Source: JAWKRB01 sp041389885
Lineage (GTDB): Bacteria; Myxococcota_A; Polyangia; Polyangiales; Ga0077539
Length of the DNA stretch: 64,000 bases
Assembly: GCA_041389885.1 (NCBI GenBank)
Contig: JAWKRB010000015.1
Span: forward strand, 62,001 to 126,000
Direction: 5' to 3'
Positions 8,963 through 17,628 of the stretch are shown piece after piece (position 1 is the stretch's first letter; every line of letters begins with the position of its first letter). The notes below the pieces were generated by a model that ran no database searches, was not told where the DNA came from, and saw nothing but the letters and a program-made list of their open reading frames with translations. The position numbers and the translations under genes are program-made.

Positions 8963-10146
8963 GTCGCGCCGCGAAGCTCGCGCTCGTCGCCCTGGTCGGC
9001 TGCGCCTCGCGCGCGCCCGCGCCCCCGAGGGCGCTCCCCACCACGGAGCCCGCGAGCGATGTGCCTGTGGCGATCGATGTGCTTGCAGCGCAAGTCGATG
9101 CGACGCATGAAGCCGGGCCCGAGCCCCCGCTCCAGGGCGTCGCGGCGATTCACCTGCGCGGCTCCTCGACCTGCGCGCTCCTCGCCGACGGGCGGGTGGT
9201 CTGCGGGGGGGGCGACGAGAGCCAGTGGGCGCCTCCGGGCGAGCTCGACTCGAACCTCCGCGCGCCCGAGGGCGTGTCCTTCGTCCCCGACATGCAGGGC
9301 GTCGAGGCGCTCTGCGTGACCACGAACATGCTCTGCGCGCGGCTGCGCGGGGGCGAGGTGCGCTGCCGCGGGGGCGTCGCCAGGGAGCTCGACTCGGACG
9401 AGGGATCGACCCGCGGGGTCAGCGTCGGCGCGGTGGAGGGGGTGCCCCCGGGGAGCGCCCTGCGCGAGCTCGACGGCGACTGCGTGCTCACGCACCCCGA
9501 CGGCGCGCGCCGGCGGGTGGCCCTCCCGCGTGGGCTCTCCGACGCGTGGCTCGAGGAGCCCCCCTCGAGCGCCGCGCGCGACTGCGAGCTGCGCGACGGG
9601 GCGGCTCGATGCGCGGGCTCGAACGCCCACGGGCTCCTCGCGAACGAGGTCACGCCGTCGTTCTCCCGCGAGGCGCCGTCGTCGCTCTTCGGCCTCTCGG
9701 GCGTGCGCGACGTCGCGTTCTCCGGGCGCCACGGCTGCGCGGTCCTCGCGGACGGGAGCGTGCGCTGCTGGGGGCGCAACCTCAGCGGGCAGATCGGCAC
9801 CGGCGACGCGCGGAGCCGCGCGATCCCCAGCGCCGTGGTGGGCGTCGACGACGCGCGCGCCGTGCGGCTGAACGACGAGATGAGCTGCGCGGTGCGCGCG
9901 TCGGGCGAGGTGTGGTGCTGGGGGACCTCGATCCGGGGGCTCTTCGGCGCCGACGGGGTGACGTCGCGCCTCGCGCCCGTGGCCATCCCGGGGCTCTCCG
10001 GGGTGGCCGACCTCGCGCTGACCGACAGCGCCGCCTGCGCCCTCAAGCGCGACGGCACCGTCTGGTGCTGGGGACGCGACGCCTGGAGCGCCCCCGGCGC
10101 GCGCGCGCCGGACTGGCAGATTCGCCGGGTCTCCATCGCCCGCTGA
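8959..10146 (+). CDS. RCC1-repeat lipoprotein
   Basis: An N-terminal lipoprotein signal (MSRAAKLALVALVGC) precedes about 395 residues with the RCC1/BNR-type propeller signature 'C-A-V-x-x-D-G-x-V-x-C-W-G'. Examples are CAVLADGSVRCWGRN, CAVRASGEVWCWG and CALKRDGTVWCWGRD; earlier copies are more degenerate (CALLADGRVVCGGGDE). Each blade carries a Cys pair, as is usual for secreted RCC1 proteins of myxobacteria. It is the last gene of the cytochrome operon. The role is unknown; a surface propeller binding protein or polysaccharide is a reasonable guess. Confidence 0.85.
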   Translation: MSRAAKLALVALVGCASRAPAPPRALPTTEPASDVPVAIDVLAAQVDATHEAGPEPPLQGVAAIHLRGSSTCALLADGRVVCGGGDESQWAPPGELDSNLRAPEGVSFVPDMQGVEALCVTTNMLCARLRGGEVRCRGGVARELDSDEGSTRGVSVGAVEGVPPGSALRELDGDCVLTHPDGARRRVALPRGLSDAWLEEPPSSAARDCELRDGAARCAGSNAHGLLANEVTPSFSREAPSSLFGLSGVRDVAFSGRHGCAVLADGSVRCWGRNLSGQIGTGDARSRAIPSAVVGVDDARAVRLNDEMSCAVRASGEVWCWGTSIRGLFGADGVTSRLAPVAIPGLSGVADLALTDSAACALKRDGTVWCWGRDAWSAPGARAPDWQIRRVSIAR

Positions 10147-10191
10147 CGCATTCCCGGCGCGGGGCGGATTGCGTAGAGTGCGCCCACGAAC

Positions 10192-11604
10192 ATGCTGGGC
10201 GGACGAAAGCAGATCCTGGTCGCCGACGATGAGAACAACCTCCGTCGCATCCTCGCGGCGCAGCTCCAGAACGACGGCTACGACGTCTTCGAGGTGGGCG
10301 ACGGGCGCGCGGCGATCGAGGCCCTCGGCGAGCACCACATCGACGCGGTGATCACCGACCTGCGCATGCCGCAGGTCGACGGGCTCGGGGTGCTCAAGCA
10401 CTGCCAGGAGCACCTGCCCGAGCTCCCGGTGATCCTGATCACGGCGCACGGCACGGTGGAGACCGCGGTGCAGGCGATGCGTCAGGGGGCCTTCGACTTC
10501 ATCTCCAAGCCCTTCGACCTGGCCGAGATTCGCAACGTGATCGCCAAGGCCGTGCGCACCGGAGACCTCCGCGGGAGGGAGGTGCAGCTCGAGGGCGGCG
10601 CCGGCGCCGGGCGCTACAAGATCATCGGCGGCGACCCGGCGATGACCGAGATCTACACGATCCTCGAGAAGGTCGCCGACACGCCCGCGACGGTGCTGAT
10701 CACCGGCGAGAGCGGCACGGGCAAGGAGCTCATCGCCCGCGCCCTGCACGAGAATTCCTCCCGCAGCGACAGCGCGTTCATTCGCGTCAACTGCGGCGCC
10801 ATCCCCAGGGACCTCATGGAGGCCGAGCTCTTCGGCTACGAGCGCGGGGCCTTCACGGGCGCGGTGAACTCCAAGCCCGGGCGCTTCGAGCTCGCCCACG
10901 GGGGCACGCTCTTTCTCGACGAGATCGGCGAGATCCCGGTGGAGATGCAGGTGAAGCTCCTGCGGGCGATTCAAGAGGGCGAGATCGACCGCGTGGGGGG
11001 CATCAAGCCCATCACCGTCGACGTGCGCCTCGTCGCCGCGAGCAACCGCGAGCTGAAGCGAGAGATCGTCGCGGGCCGCTTTCGCGAGGACCTCTTCTAC
11101 CGCCTCAACGTGGTGCCCATTCACCTCCCGCCGCTGCGCGAGCGGCGGTCGGACATCCCCCTCCTCGCGCAGCACTTCCTCAGCATCCACGCCCTGCGCT
11201 TTCGCAAGCCGATCTCGCAGATCTCCCCCGAGGCCCGCGAGGCGCTGGTGAACTACGGCTGGCCGGGGAACATCCGCGAGCTCGAGAACGTGGTCGAGCG
11301 CTGCGTGCTGCTCTCCGACGGCGACACGATCCGCCTGCGCGACCTCGCCCCCGAGGTGCGCGCGGCCTCCCCCGGCGCGGCGGGCGCGGCCGACGAAGAC
11401 GACGACGAGCAGGACGACGGCGCGGGCGGGGGGGGGCTCAAGGAGCAGGTGCGCGAGGCCACCACGCGCCTCGAGCGCGAGATGATCGTGCGCGCCCTCG
11501 CGCAGACCGGGACCAACGTCACCCAGACCGCGCGGCTCCTGAAGATTTCGCGCAAGAGCCTTCAGATCAAGATGAAGGAGCTCGGCCTCCGCGAGCAGAG
11601 CTGA
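10192..11604 (+). CDS. NtrC-family sigma-54-dependent response regulator
   Basis: The receiver domain has D12-D13, the phospho-acceptor D56 (VITDLRMP) and K106 (FISKPFD). The AAA+ domain (about 145-380) carries Walker A GESGTGKE, the sigma-54 contact loop ELFGYERGAFTGA, Walker B GGTLFLDEIGEI and the arginine-finger region RLNVVPIHLPPLRERR. After an acidic and Gly-rich linker (DEDDDEQDD), a Fis-type helix-turn-helix ends the protein (TQTARLLKISRKSLQIKMK). At 470 residues it is full length. It would activate RNA polymerase with sigma-54 when phosphorylated; no kinase lies next to it. Its 3' end overlaps the convergent phosphodiesterase gene by 38 bases. Confidence 0.95.
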   Translation: MLGGRKQILVADDENNLRRILAAQLQNDGYDVFEVGDGRAAIEALGEHHIDAVITDLRMPQVDGLGVLKHCQEHLPELPVILITAHGTVETAVQAMRQGAFDFISKPFDLAEIRNVIAKAVRTGDLRGREVQLEGGAGAGRYKIIGGDPAMTEIYTILEKVADTPATVLITGESGTGKELIARALHENSSRSDSAFIRVNCGAIPRDLMEAELFGYERGAFTGAVNSKPGRFELAHGGTLFLDEIGEIPVEMQVKLLRAIQEGEIDRVGGIKPITVDVRLVAASNRELKREIVAGRFREDLFYRLNVVPIHLPPLRERRSDIPLLAQHFLSIHALRFRKPISQISPEAREALVNYGWPGNIRELENVVERCVLLSDGDTIRLRDLAPEVRAASPGAAGAADEDDDEQDDGAGGGGLKEQVREATTRLEREMIVRALAQTGTNVTQTARLLKISRKSLQIKMKELGLREQS

Positions 11605-12358
11605 TCACCGGGCGCAGCGCGGCGACGTCGTCGGTCACGATCCCGTCGGCGCCGATCGCGAGGAGCGCGCGGGCGCGCTCGGGGTCGTTCACCACCCAGT
11701 AGTCCAGCCGCAGGCCCAGGGCGTCGCAGCGCGCGCGCATCCACGCCCCGCCGAGGTCGATGTGCTTGTGCCGGTGGGGGATCTGCATCGCGCTCCCCGC
11801 GGTGAGCGCCCGGGCGAGGGGCAGCGGCGCGAGGGCCGCGACGAGGGCCCCCCGCGCCCCGAGGCCCGTGCGCCCCGCGTAGCCCAGCGCGCGGACCCGC
11901 GCGAGGACGTCGTCGTCGAAGCTCGTGAGCAGCACCCGGTCCTCGGCCCTAGCCGCGCGCACCTGCGCCACGACCGCGGTCACCATCGCCGGGCGGCGCG
12001 ACTTGATGTCGACGTTGAAGAACGCGCCGGGGAACTCCCGCAGCGCCGCGTCGAGGGTGGGCGCCACGCAGCCGCGCCCGCGCCACGACGCGCCGTCGCG
12101 GTCGGTGAAGGTCGCGCCGACGTCGACCCCTCGGAGCTCCGCGAGGTCCAGCTCGCTCCACGCCGCGCGCACCCCCGCGGTGCGCAGCGCGTCGTCGTCG
12201 TGCGCGAGGATCACCGCGCCGTCGCGGGTCAGGTGCGCGTCGGTCTCCACCCCGTCGGCGCCGAGCTCCAGCGCGCGCGCGAAGGCCTCGAGGGTGTTCT
12301 CCGGGCGCTCGGCGGAGGCGCCGCGGTGCGCGAGGAGCGCGGGGCGCGGCAGGCGCAT
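11567..12358 (-). CDS. Glycerophosphodiester phosphodiesterase
   Basis: The roughly 263-residue protein shows the GDPD TIM-barrel signature: LLAHRGASAERPENTLEAF at the N-terminus with the catalytic His-Arg, GADGVETDAHLTRDG with metal-binding Glu and Asp, and VILAHDD. It ends with WVVNDPERARALLAIGADG and IVTDD, which are typical of the family. It hydrolyses glycerophosphodiesters to glycerol-3-phosphate and an alcohol. There is no signal peptide, so it should be cytosolic. The ATG overlaps the stop of the frame-broken small gene upstream (TGATG), which supports this start. Confidence 0.88.
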   Translation of the reverse strand: MRLPRPALLAHRGASAERPENTLEAFARALELGADGVETDAHLTRDGAVILAHDDDALRTAGVRAAWSELDLAELRGVDVGATFTDRDGASWRGRGCVAPTLDAALREFPGAFFNVDIKSRRPAMVTAVVAQVRAARAEDRVLLTSFDDDVLARVRALGYAGRTGLGARGALVAALAPLPLARALTAGSAMQIPHRHKHIDLGGAWMRARCDALGLRLDYWVVNDPERARALLAIGADGIVTDDVAALRPVISSARGGRAPSS

Positions 12359-12577
12359 CACCGCGCGCCGCCCTTCGCGAGCAGGCTCATCGCGCGGCGC
12401 GCGGCGCCGCCGAGGGTGAGCACGCAGGGGTCGCAGCCCCGCCGGCAGCACGTGGGCCACGCTCTGGGGGCTCTCGAGGTACGCGTGCACGCAGCCCACC
12501 AGCGAGTCGTCGAGGTGGGCCTCGCGGCAATGCCTGCGCCACGGCCTCGGCCACGCGCTCGGCCATCGGATCGTTCA
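12357..12577 (-). pseudogene. Small gene broken by two apparent 1-base insertions
   Basis: Read with two frame corrections, this stretch gives a compact protein of about 73 residues: MNDPMAERVAEAVAQA, then CREAHLDDSLVGCVHAYLE and SPQSVAHVLPAGLRP, then CVLTLGGAARRAMSLLAKGG. Its stop overlaps the start of the phosphodiesterase gene (TGATG), as expected for operon neighbours. The 221-base length is not a multiple of three. Removing one T in the TT near 12526 and one C in the CCCC near 12438 restores the frame. I do not recognise the family. It may be a sequencing artefact rather than a true pseudogene. Confidence 0.5.
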
Positions 12578-12668
12578 TCACGCCCTTTCGTTCAAGAGGC
12601 CCGACGGCAACCGGGCGCCGCGCGGTGTAGACTGCGCCGCCTCCCGGCACGGGTGACGGAGCGCGTGG

Positions 12669-13035
12669 ATGAAGCCTGTCTCGCAGTCATTCTTGATCAT
12701 CGTCGCATTTTCTCCTGGTCTCACCTGCCGACCTGCTTCGGCCTCGGGCCCGCACCCGCGGCGCGGGCCGAGCCTCACGCGCCGCGTCCGCGCCCGCGCC
12801 CGCGCCTGCGCCCGGCGCCACGCCTATGCTGCGCAACGCGGCCTCACCTGAACGCCGCAGCAGGACTCCGACCGCATCCTCGTGGGCACCTCGCCCGCGC
12901 TGGGTCCCGCCTTCGCGCCGGACGGTGGTCGAGTTCAGCGATTTCGAGTGCCCTTCTGCGGCGGCGGTCAGAGGCCACGCTCCGGCAGCTTCGGCAGCGC
13001 TACGGCGACCGCGTGCGGCAGTGGGAAGAATCCCC
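12669..13035 (+). other. Frame-broken 5' part of the DsbA-like gene
   Basis: The likely true start is the ATG at 12669 (MKPVSQSFLIIVAFSPGLTC, a signal peptide that may be a lipoprotein signal). An Ala/Pro linker follows in another frame (APAPAPAPAPGATP), then DRILVGTSPALGPAF, TVVEFSDFECP, PFCGGG, EATLRQLRQRYGDRVR and finally KNPLEMHPS, each segment in a different frame from its neighbour. Together they spell the first half of a thioredoxin-like domain matching the two intact copies downstream. At the active site the sequence reads tgcccttctgc, whereas both downstream copies have tgccccttctgc, so one C is missing exactly there. Confidence 0.7.
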
Positions 13036-14666
13036 TCGAGATGCACCCCAGCGCGATGCCCGCCGCCGAGGCCGCGCAGGAGGCCCTCGCGCAGGGCGGC
13101 GCGGAGAAGTTCTGGCAGCTCCACGACCTGCTCTTCGCGAACCAGTCGGCCCTCGACCGCCCGTCCCTCGAGCGCTACGCGCAGCAGATCGGGCTGAACC
13201 TCCCGCGCTTTCGCGCGGCGCTCGACAACCACACGCACCGCGAGGCCATCGAGGCCGACCGGGCGCTGCTCCAGCGCCTCGGGGGCCGAGGCACGCCGAA
13301 CTTCTACGTGAACGGCGCGAACCTCCGCGGGCAGCAGCCCCTCGAGACCTTCGCCGCGGCGGTCGACGCGGCCCTGGAGCGCGCGCGCTCGGCGGCGCCC
13401 GGGCGCGCCTACGCCGACGGCGTCACCGCCGCGCTCACCCCGCAGCCGGGGCAGGGCAACACCGGGAGCGCCGACGACCCCAACGCGGTGTTCCGCGTGC
13501 CGGTGGGCACGTCGCCGGTGCTGGGGCCGCCCACCGCGCTGGTGACCGTCGCGGTCTTCTCGGATTTTCAGTGCCCCTTCTGCGCCCGCGCCGAGCCCAC
13601 CCTCGCGGCGCTGCGCACGCGCTACGGCAGCGACATCCGCTTCGTGTGGAAGAACGAGCCGCTGAGCATCCACCCCCTCGCGCGCCCCGCGGCGCAGCTC
13701 GCCCACGAGGCGCAGGCGCAGCGCGGCGCGGCGGGGTTCTGGCGCGCCCACGACCTGCTCTTCGAGCACAACACCGAGCTCGAGCGCCCGGCCCTCGAGG
13801 GCTACGCCCGCACCCTGGGCCTCGACCTCGCGCGGGTGCGCCGCGCCCTCGACACCAACGCCCACGACGCGCAGATCAACGCGGACCACGAGCTCGCGCA
13901 GGCCCTCGGGGTGAGCGGCACGCCGGCCTTCTTCATCAACGGGCGCAGGCTCGTGGGCGCGCGCCCGGTCGAGGCCTTCGCCGAGGTGATCGACGCGGCG
14001 AAGCGCGACGCCGAGACCATGATCCGCACGGTCCCTGGGGTGACCCGCGAGAACGTCTACGAGCGGATCATGGCCAACGCCCTCACCGGCGTACGCGCCG
14101 CGGCGGCGCCCGACCCCAACCGGGTCTTCAACGTGCGCCCGGCGCGCAACGCGCCCTCCTTCGGCGGGGCCAACGCGCGGGTGGTCATCGAGCACTTCTC
14201 CGACTTTCAGTGCCCCTTCTGCGCGCGGGTGGTGCCCACGGTGGAGCAGATCCGCGAGCGCTACGGCGACCGCGTGCGCCTCGTGTGGCGCAACTACCCC
14301 CTGCGGATCCATGACAACGCGATGATCGCCGCCGAGGCCGCCATGGAGGTCTTCGCGCAGCGCGGCAACGCGGGCTTCTGGGCCTTTCACCACGTGCTCT
14401 TTCAGCACCAGGACGCCCTCGACCGCCCGTCCCTCGAGCGCTACGCGCAGCAGGCCGGCGTCGACATGGCCCGCTTTCGCGCGGCCCTCGACAACCACAC
14501 CCACCGCGCGCGGATCCAAGACGACATGGCCGCCGGCAACTCCACCGGCGCCGACCTGGCCATGCCGTCGTTCTTCGTCAACGGTCGCTTCTTCGCCGGC
14601 GCGCTCCCCCTCGAGGAGTTTCAGCAGCGCATCGACGCCGCCCTCGCCGCCGCGCCTCAGCGCTGA
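12882..14666 (+). CDS. Triple DsbA/thioredoxin-like domain protein
   Basis: Three tandem Thioredoxin_4/DsbA-type domains are present. Domain 1 (frame-broken at its start) retains LHDLLFANQSALDRPSLERY and GTPNFYVNG. Domain 2 has VFSDFQCPFCARAEP and GTPAFFING, and domain 3 has HFSDFQCPFCARVVP and MPSFFVNG. The C-P-F-C pair and the following cis-Pro loop are the redox centre of DsbA-like thiol oxidoreductases, which make or shuffle disulfides outside the cytoplasm. Single-domain relatives are about 200 residues; here three are fused through DPNxVFxV linkers. The annotated GTG start lies after the signal peptide because of the frame breaks; the gene really begins near 12669. The 3' end overlaps the convergent HEAT gene by 10 bases. 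Confidence 0.85.
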   Translation: MGTSPALGPAFAPDGGRVQRFRVPFCGGGQRPRSGSFGSATATACGSGKNPLEMHPSAMPAAEAAQEALAQGGAEKFWQLHDLLFANQSALDRPSLERYAQQIGLNLPRFRAALDNHTHREAIEADRALLQRLGGRGTPNFYVNGANLRGQQPLETFAAAVDAALERARSAAPGRAYADGVTAALTPQPGQGNTGSADDPNAVFRVPVGTSPVLGPPTALVTVAVFSDFQCPFCARAEPTLAALRTRYGSDIRFVWKNEPLSIHPLARPAAQLAHEAQAQRGAAGFWRAHDLLFEHNTELERPALEGYARTLGLDLARVRRALDTNAHDAQINADHELAQALGVSGTPAFFINGRRLVGARPVEAFAEVIDAAKRDAETMIRTVPGVTRENVYERIMANALTGVRAAAAPDPNRVFNVRPARNAPSFGGANARVVIEHFSDFQCPFCARVVPTVEQIRERYGDRVRLVWRNYPLRIHDNAMIAAEAAMEVFAQRGNAGFWAFHHVLFQHQDALDRPSLERYAQQAGVDMARFRAALDNHTHRARIQDDMAAGNSTGADLAMPSFFVNGRFFAGALPLEEFQQRIDAALAAAPQR

Positions 14667-16402
14667 TCGACCCGCCTGAGCGCGCCCGCCGTCGCGCCCC
14701 CCGCGATGCGCAGCACGCCGTCGTCGCCCGCCGCGCCCAGCGCGAGGCCGCCGTCGGGGAGCGTCGTCGCCCACACGCTCCCCGGAACGAACCCCCTGCG
14801 CGGCAGCGAGATCGGCGCGGCGAGGGGCGCGCGGGGAGTGGGGGCGCCGGCGGCGATGCGGCGCGCGTGGGCCACGGCGTCGAGCTGCGGAACGGAGAAG
14901 GCCGTCTCGCTCATGCGCTCGAGCATCGGGAGCGCCTCGGCGCCCTCGAGCCTCGCGAGGGCCACGGTGGCCGCCTGCCGGGCGTCGTCGTCGACCTCGC
15001 GCAGGGCCATGGCCCGGAGCGCCGCGCGGCTCCCGCGGCCCCCCAGCGCGCCGGCCGCGTGGGCGGCGGACTGCCGCGCGAGGGGGTCTGCCGAGCTCAG
15101 CCAGGCGCGCAGGGTCTCGTCGTCGACCGGAGCGCCCGCGCGGGCGGCCGCGCGCATCGCCGCGAGGGCCGCGGGCGAGGGGAGGTCGCGCTCGCGCCGA
15201 ACCAGCGCCGCGAGGGCCTCGGCGGCGAGGAGGTCCCCCGCCACGGCCCGCTCGCCCAGGACCTCGACGGCGCGCACCCGGTCCCCCTCGACGCGGGCCT
15301 CGGCGAGGGCGCGAACCAGCGCGGGGGTGCCTCCCGCGAACCCTCCCGCGGCGGCCTCGCCCAGGGCCTCGTCCAGCACGTCGAGCACGGCGTCGGAGGA
15401 CTCGCGCGCGCGGCGGGCGCGGAGGAGCCGGTCGACGTCAGCCCCCCCCAGGGCGCGGAGGCAGCGCGCGGCGGCGGCCCGGTCGTGGGAGACCGGCGCG
15501 TCGAGGTACGCCGCGCAGGCGGGCGCGAGCGCGCGATCACCCAGCGCCGCAGCGGCTTCGAGGGCGGCGACGCGGGTCAGCGGCGCGGCCATCGCGCGGG
15601 CGAGCACCGCCGGGTCGAAGGCGCCGCCGAGGGAGCCCAGGGCCCGCACCGCGCGGGCGCGCAGCCCGTGGAGGCGCTCGTCGGCGGCGAGGGCGCAGAG
15701 CCGCGGGGCGGCCTCGACGAGGCGCAGCGAGGCCACGGCGTCGATGGCCGCCGCGGTGAGGGGCTCGAACACCGCGCTCCGCGGCGCGTCGAGGGCCTCG
15801 AACACGGCGCCTGACCACCGGGGGTCGCCGTGCTCGCCCAGCGCGCGAATCACCACGGCGCGGCGCTGCGGGTTGGCCGCCGTCTGCTGCAGCGCGGCCG
15901 AGAGCAGCGCCGTGGGCTGCGCCGCGAGTCCGCGCGCCGCGAGGCGCGTGAGCGACGTGTCGACCGCCCGCGCGGGCGCCGCGCGGGCGAGGATCTCCCC
16001 GAGCTGATCTGCGTCAAGCTGGAGGGTGAGCGCCCGCAGCGCCGCGCGCCGCGCGAGGTCGGGGATCAGGCCGTTGCCCAGCGCCTCGGTGAGCCGCAGC
16101 GCGCCCTCGTGGGTGCCGCGGGTGAGCCGGGCGAGGGCCGAGACCTCGGCGAGGGCCGCCGCGGGGTCGCGCTCGTGGGCGAGGGCGAGGCGCAGCGCGT
16201 CGGTGGGGTTCTCGCCCGCGACGCGGGAGTCGGGCGCGTGCTCGTAGATCCACCAGGCGGCGTCGGCCCGCGCGGCGGCTTCGGGCGCTCGCAGCGCGGC
16301 CACCCTGGGCGCGACGCCGACCGAGGCGCTCCACGGCGTCGCCGCCGCGGGCGACGCCAGCGAGGCGGCGAGGGCGAGGCACCGTGCAAACTTGCAACGC
16401 AC
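14657..16402 (-). CDS. Secreted HEAT-repeat protein
   Basis: The product is about 581 residues, built almost wholly of Ala/Leu-rich helical pairs typical of HEAT repeats, for example RAVVIRALGEHGDPRW, RARAVRALGSLGG and QSAAHAAGALGGRGSRAALR. The short C-terminal tail contains GSVWATTLPDGGLALG. The GTG start gives a signal peptide (VRCKFARCLALAASLASPAA). An ATG at 16444 in the same frame is an alternative but adds 14 residues before the basic part of the signal. The role is unknown; such proteins are protein-binding scaffolds. It is divergent from the Ser/Thr kinase. A hairpin (CACCCCT paired with AGGGGTG, 16400-16422) and the palindrome TGCAAACTTGCA (16385-16396) lie around the start and could be regulatory. 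Confidence 0.82.
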   Translation of the reverse strand: MRCKFARCLALAASLASPAAATPWSASVGVAPRVAALRAPEAAARADAAWWIYEHAPDSRVAGENPTDALRLALAHERDPAAALAEVSALARLTRGTHEGALRLTEALGNGLIPDLARRAALRALTLQLDADQLGEILARAAPARAVDTSLTRLAARGLAAQPTALLSAALQQTAANPQRRAVVIRALGEHGDPRWSGAVFEALDAPRSAVFEPLTAAAIDAVASLRLVEAAPRLCALAADERLHGLRARAVRALGSLGGAFDPAVLARAMAAPLTRVAALEAAAALGDRALAPACAAYLDAPVSHDRAAAARCLRALGGADVDRLLRARRARESSDAVLDVLDEALGEAAAGGFAGGTPALVRALAEARVEGDRVRAVEVLGERAVAGDLLAAEALAALVRRERDLPSPAALAAMRAAARAGAPVDDETLRAWLSSADPLARQSAAHAAGALGGRGSRAALRAMALREVDDDARQAATVALARLEGAEALPMLERMSETAFSVPQLDAVAHARRIAAGAPTPRAPLAAPISLPRRGFVPGSVWATTLPDGGLALGAAGDDGVLRIAGGATAGALRRVDQR

Positions 16403-16530
16403 CCCTGACGTCTTTAGGGGTGGTATTGTCGTGAAGGTCTGCATCGTGCGGCGAACGTGCGATGATAGTAGCTCCAGCGCGACCGCCGCGTGAAGCGCGG
16501 TGTTCGGGTCGAAGGAGGCGTGAGAGCCCA

Positions 16531-17628
16531 GTGCGTATCTGCCCCAAATGCCGTGCCCGCTACGACGCCAGCGTGAGCAAGTGCTCCGTCGATGGCCGTC
16601 GCGTGGTCACCCTCGCGGCCTTCGCCGCGGGGGGCGGCGACCCATTGCTGGGGCAGACGATGGCGGGTCGCTACACCCTGGTCTCCCGCCTCGGCGCGGG
16701 GAACATGGGCACGGTCTACCGCGCCGAGCAGGCGCCGCTGAACCGCGAGGTGGCGTTCAAGGTCCTGCGCAAGGACCTCGGTCGCGACCCCGAGACGGTG
16801 GTGCGCTTCGAGCGTGAGGCGGTGATGCTCTCGCAGCTCAAGCACCCCAACACGGTCACGGTGCTCGACGCCGGGCGCACCGAAGAGGGCCAGCTCTTTC
16901 TCGCGATGGAGCTCCTCGAGGGCGAGATGCTCAGCACCCGGCTCAAGCGCGTGGGCTGGCTCGGCGTCGACGAGGCGCTGCGGGTGGCGATGGGGGTGCT
17001 CCGCTCCCTCGACGAGGCGCACGCCAAGGGGATCATCCACCGCGACCTTAAGCCCGACAACATCTTCCTGGCGCACGTGCACGGTCGGCCCGACGAGGCC
17101 GAGGTGGTGAAGGTCGTCGATTTCGGCATCGCGAAGATCCGCGACGGAGACCGCCCGCACGGCCTCGATCCGCTCAAGACCGCCGAGGGCACGGTCTTCG
17201 GCACGCCTCGCTACATGTCCCCCGAGCAGGCCCAGGGCAAGGCCCTCGACGGCCGCAGCGACCTCTACGCCGTGGGGCTCCTGCTGTTCCACATGCTCAG
17301 CGGCGATCCTCCGTTTCTCGAAGACGACGCCGTGGTGGTGATGGCGCACCACATCAAGACGGTGCCGCCGCGGCTGCGCACGGTGGTCCCGTCCCGGGAG
17401 ATCCCCGAGGAGCTCGAGGCCCTGGTGGCCCGTGGCCTCGCGAAGGACCCGGCCCTGCGCCCGCAGACCGCTCAGGAATTCCTCGCGATGCTCGAGGCCG
17501 TGCGCGACGGCCGCCGGGCGACGCCCGCGCCGGGGGTGGTCCCTCCGGCGACCTCGACGTTTCCGCCCACGGTGAGCGCGCCTCTCGGCGCTCGGGGCTC
17601 GCTATCACCGCGATCGCCGCCGCGGTGA
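16531..17628 (+). CDS. Ser/Thr protein kinase with N-terminal zinc ribbon (frame breaks before the membrane helix)
   Basis: The GTG start is preceded by GAAGGAGG. The N-terminus CPKCRARYDASVSKC looks like half of a zinc ribbon. The kinase domain (about 45-310) has the glycine loop RLGAGNMGTVYRAE, Lys in VAFKVL, the catalytic loop HRDLKPDN, DFGIAKI and the substrate region GTPRYMSPEQAQG. All key residues are present, so the kinase should be active. The frame ends with GARGSLSPRSPPR at 17628, but the next segment in another frame encodes a basic-then-hydrophobic membrane helix. Changing the GGGG at 17594-17597 to GGGGG joins them as LGARGLAITAIAAAVTLGL. The intact protein is therefore probably about 503 residues, with one membrane helix and an Ala/Pro-rich tail. 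Confidence 0.9.
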   Translation: MRICPKCRARYDASVSKCSVDGRRVVTLAAFAAGGGDPLLGQTMAGRYTLVSRLGAGNMGTVYRAEQAPLNREVAFKVLRKDLGRDPETVVRFEREAVMLSQLKHPNTVTVLDAGRTEEGQLFLAMELLEGEMLSTRLKRVGWLGVDEALRVAMGVLRSLDEAHAKGIIHRDLKPDNIFLAHVHGRPDEAEVVKVVDFGIAKIRDGDRPHGLDPLKTAEGTVFGTPRYMSPEQAQGKALDGRSDLYAVGLLLFHMLSGDPPFLEDDAVVVMAHHIKTVPPRLRTVVPSREIPEELEALVARGLAKDPALRPQTAQEFLAMLEAVRDGRRATPAPGVVPPATSTFPPTVSAPLGARGSLSPRSPPR

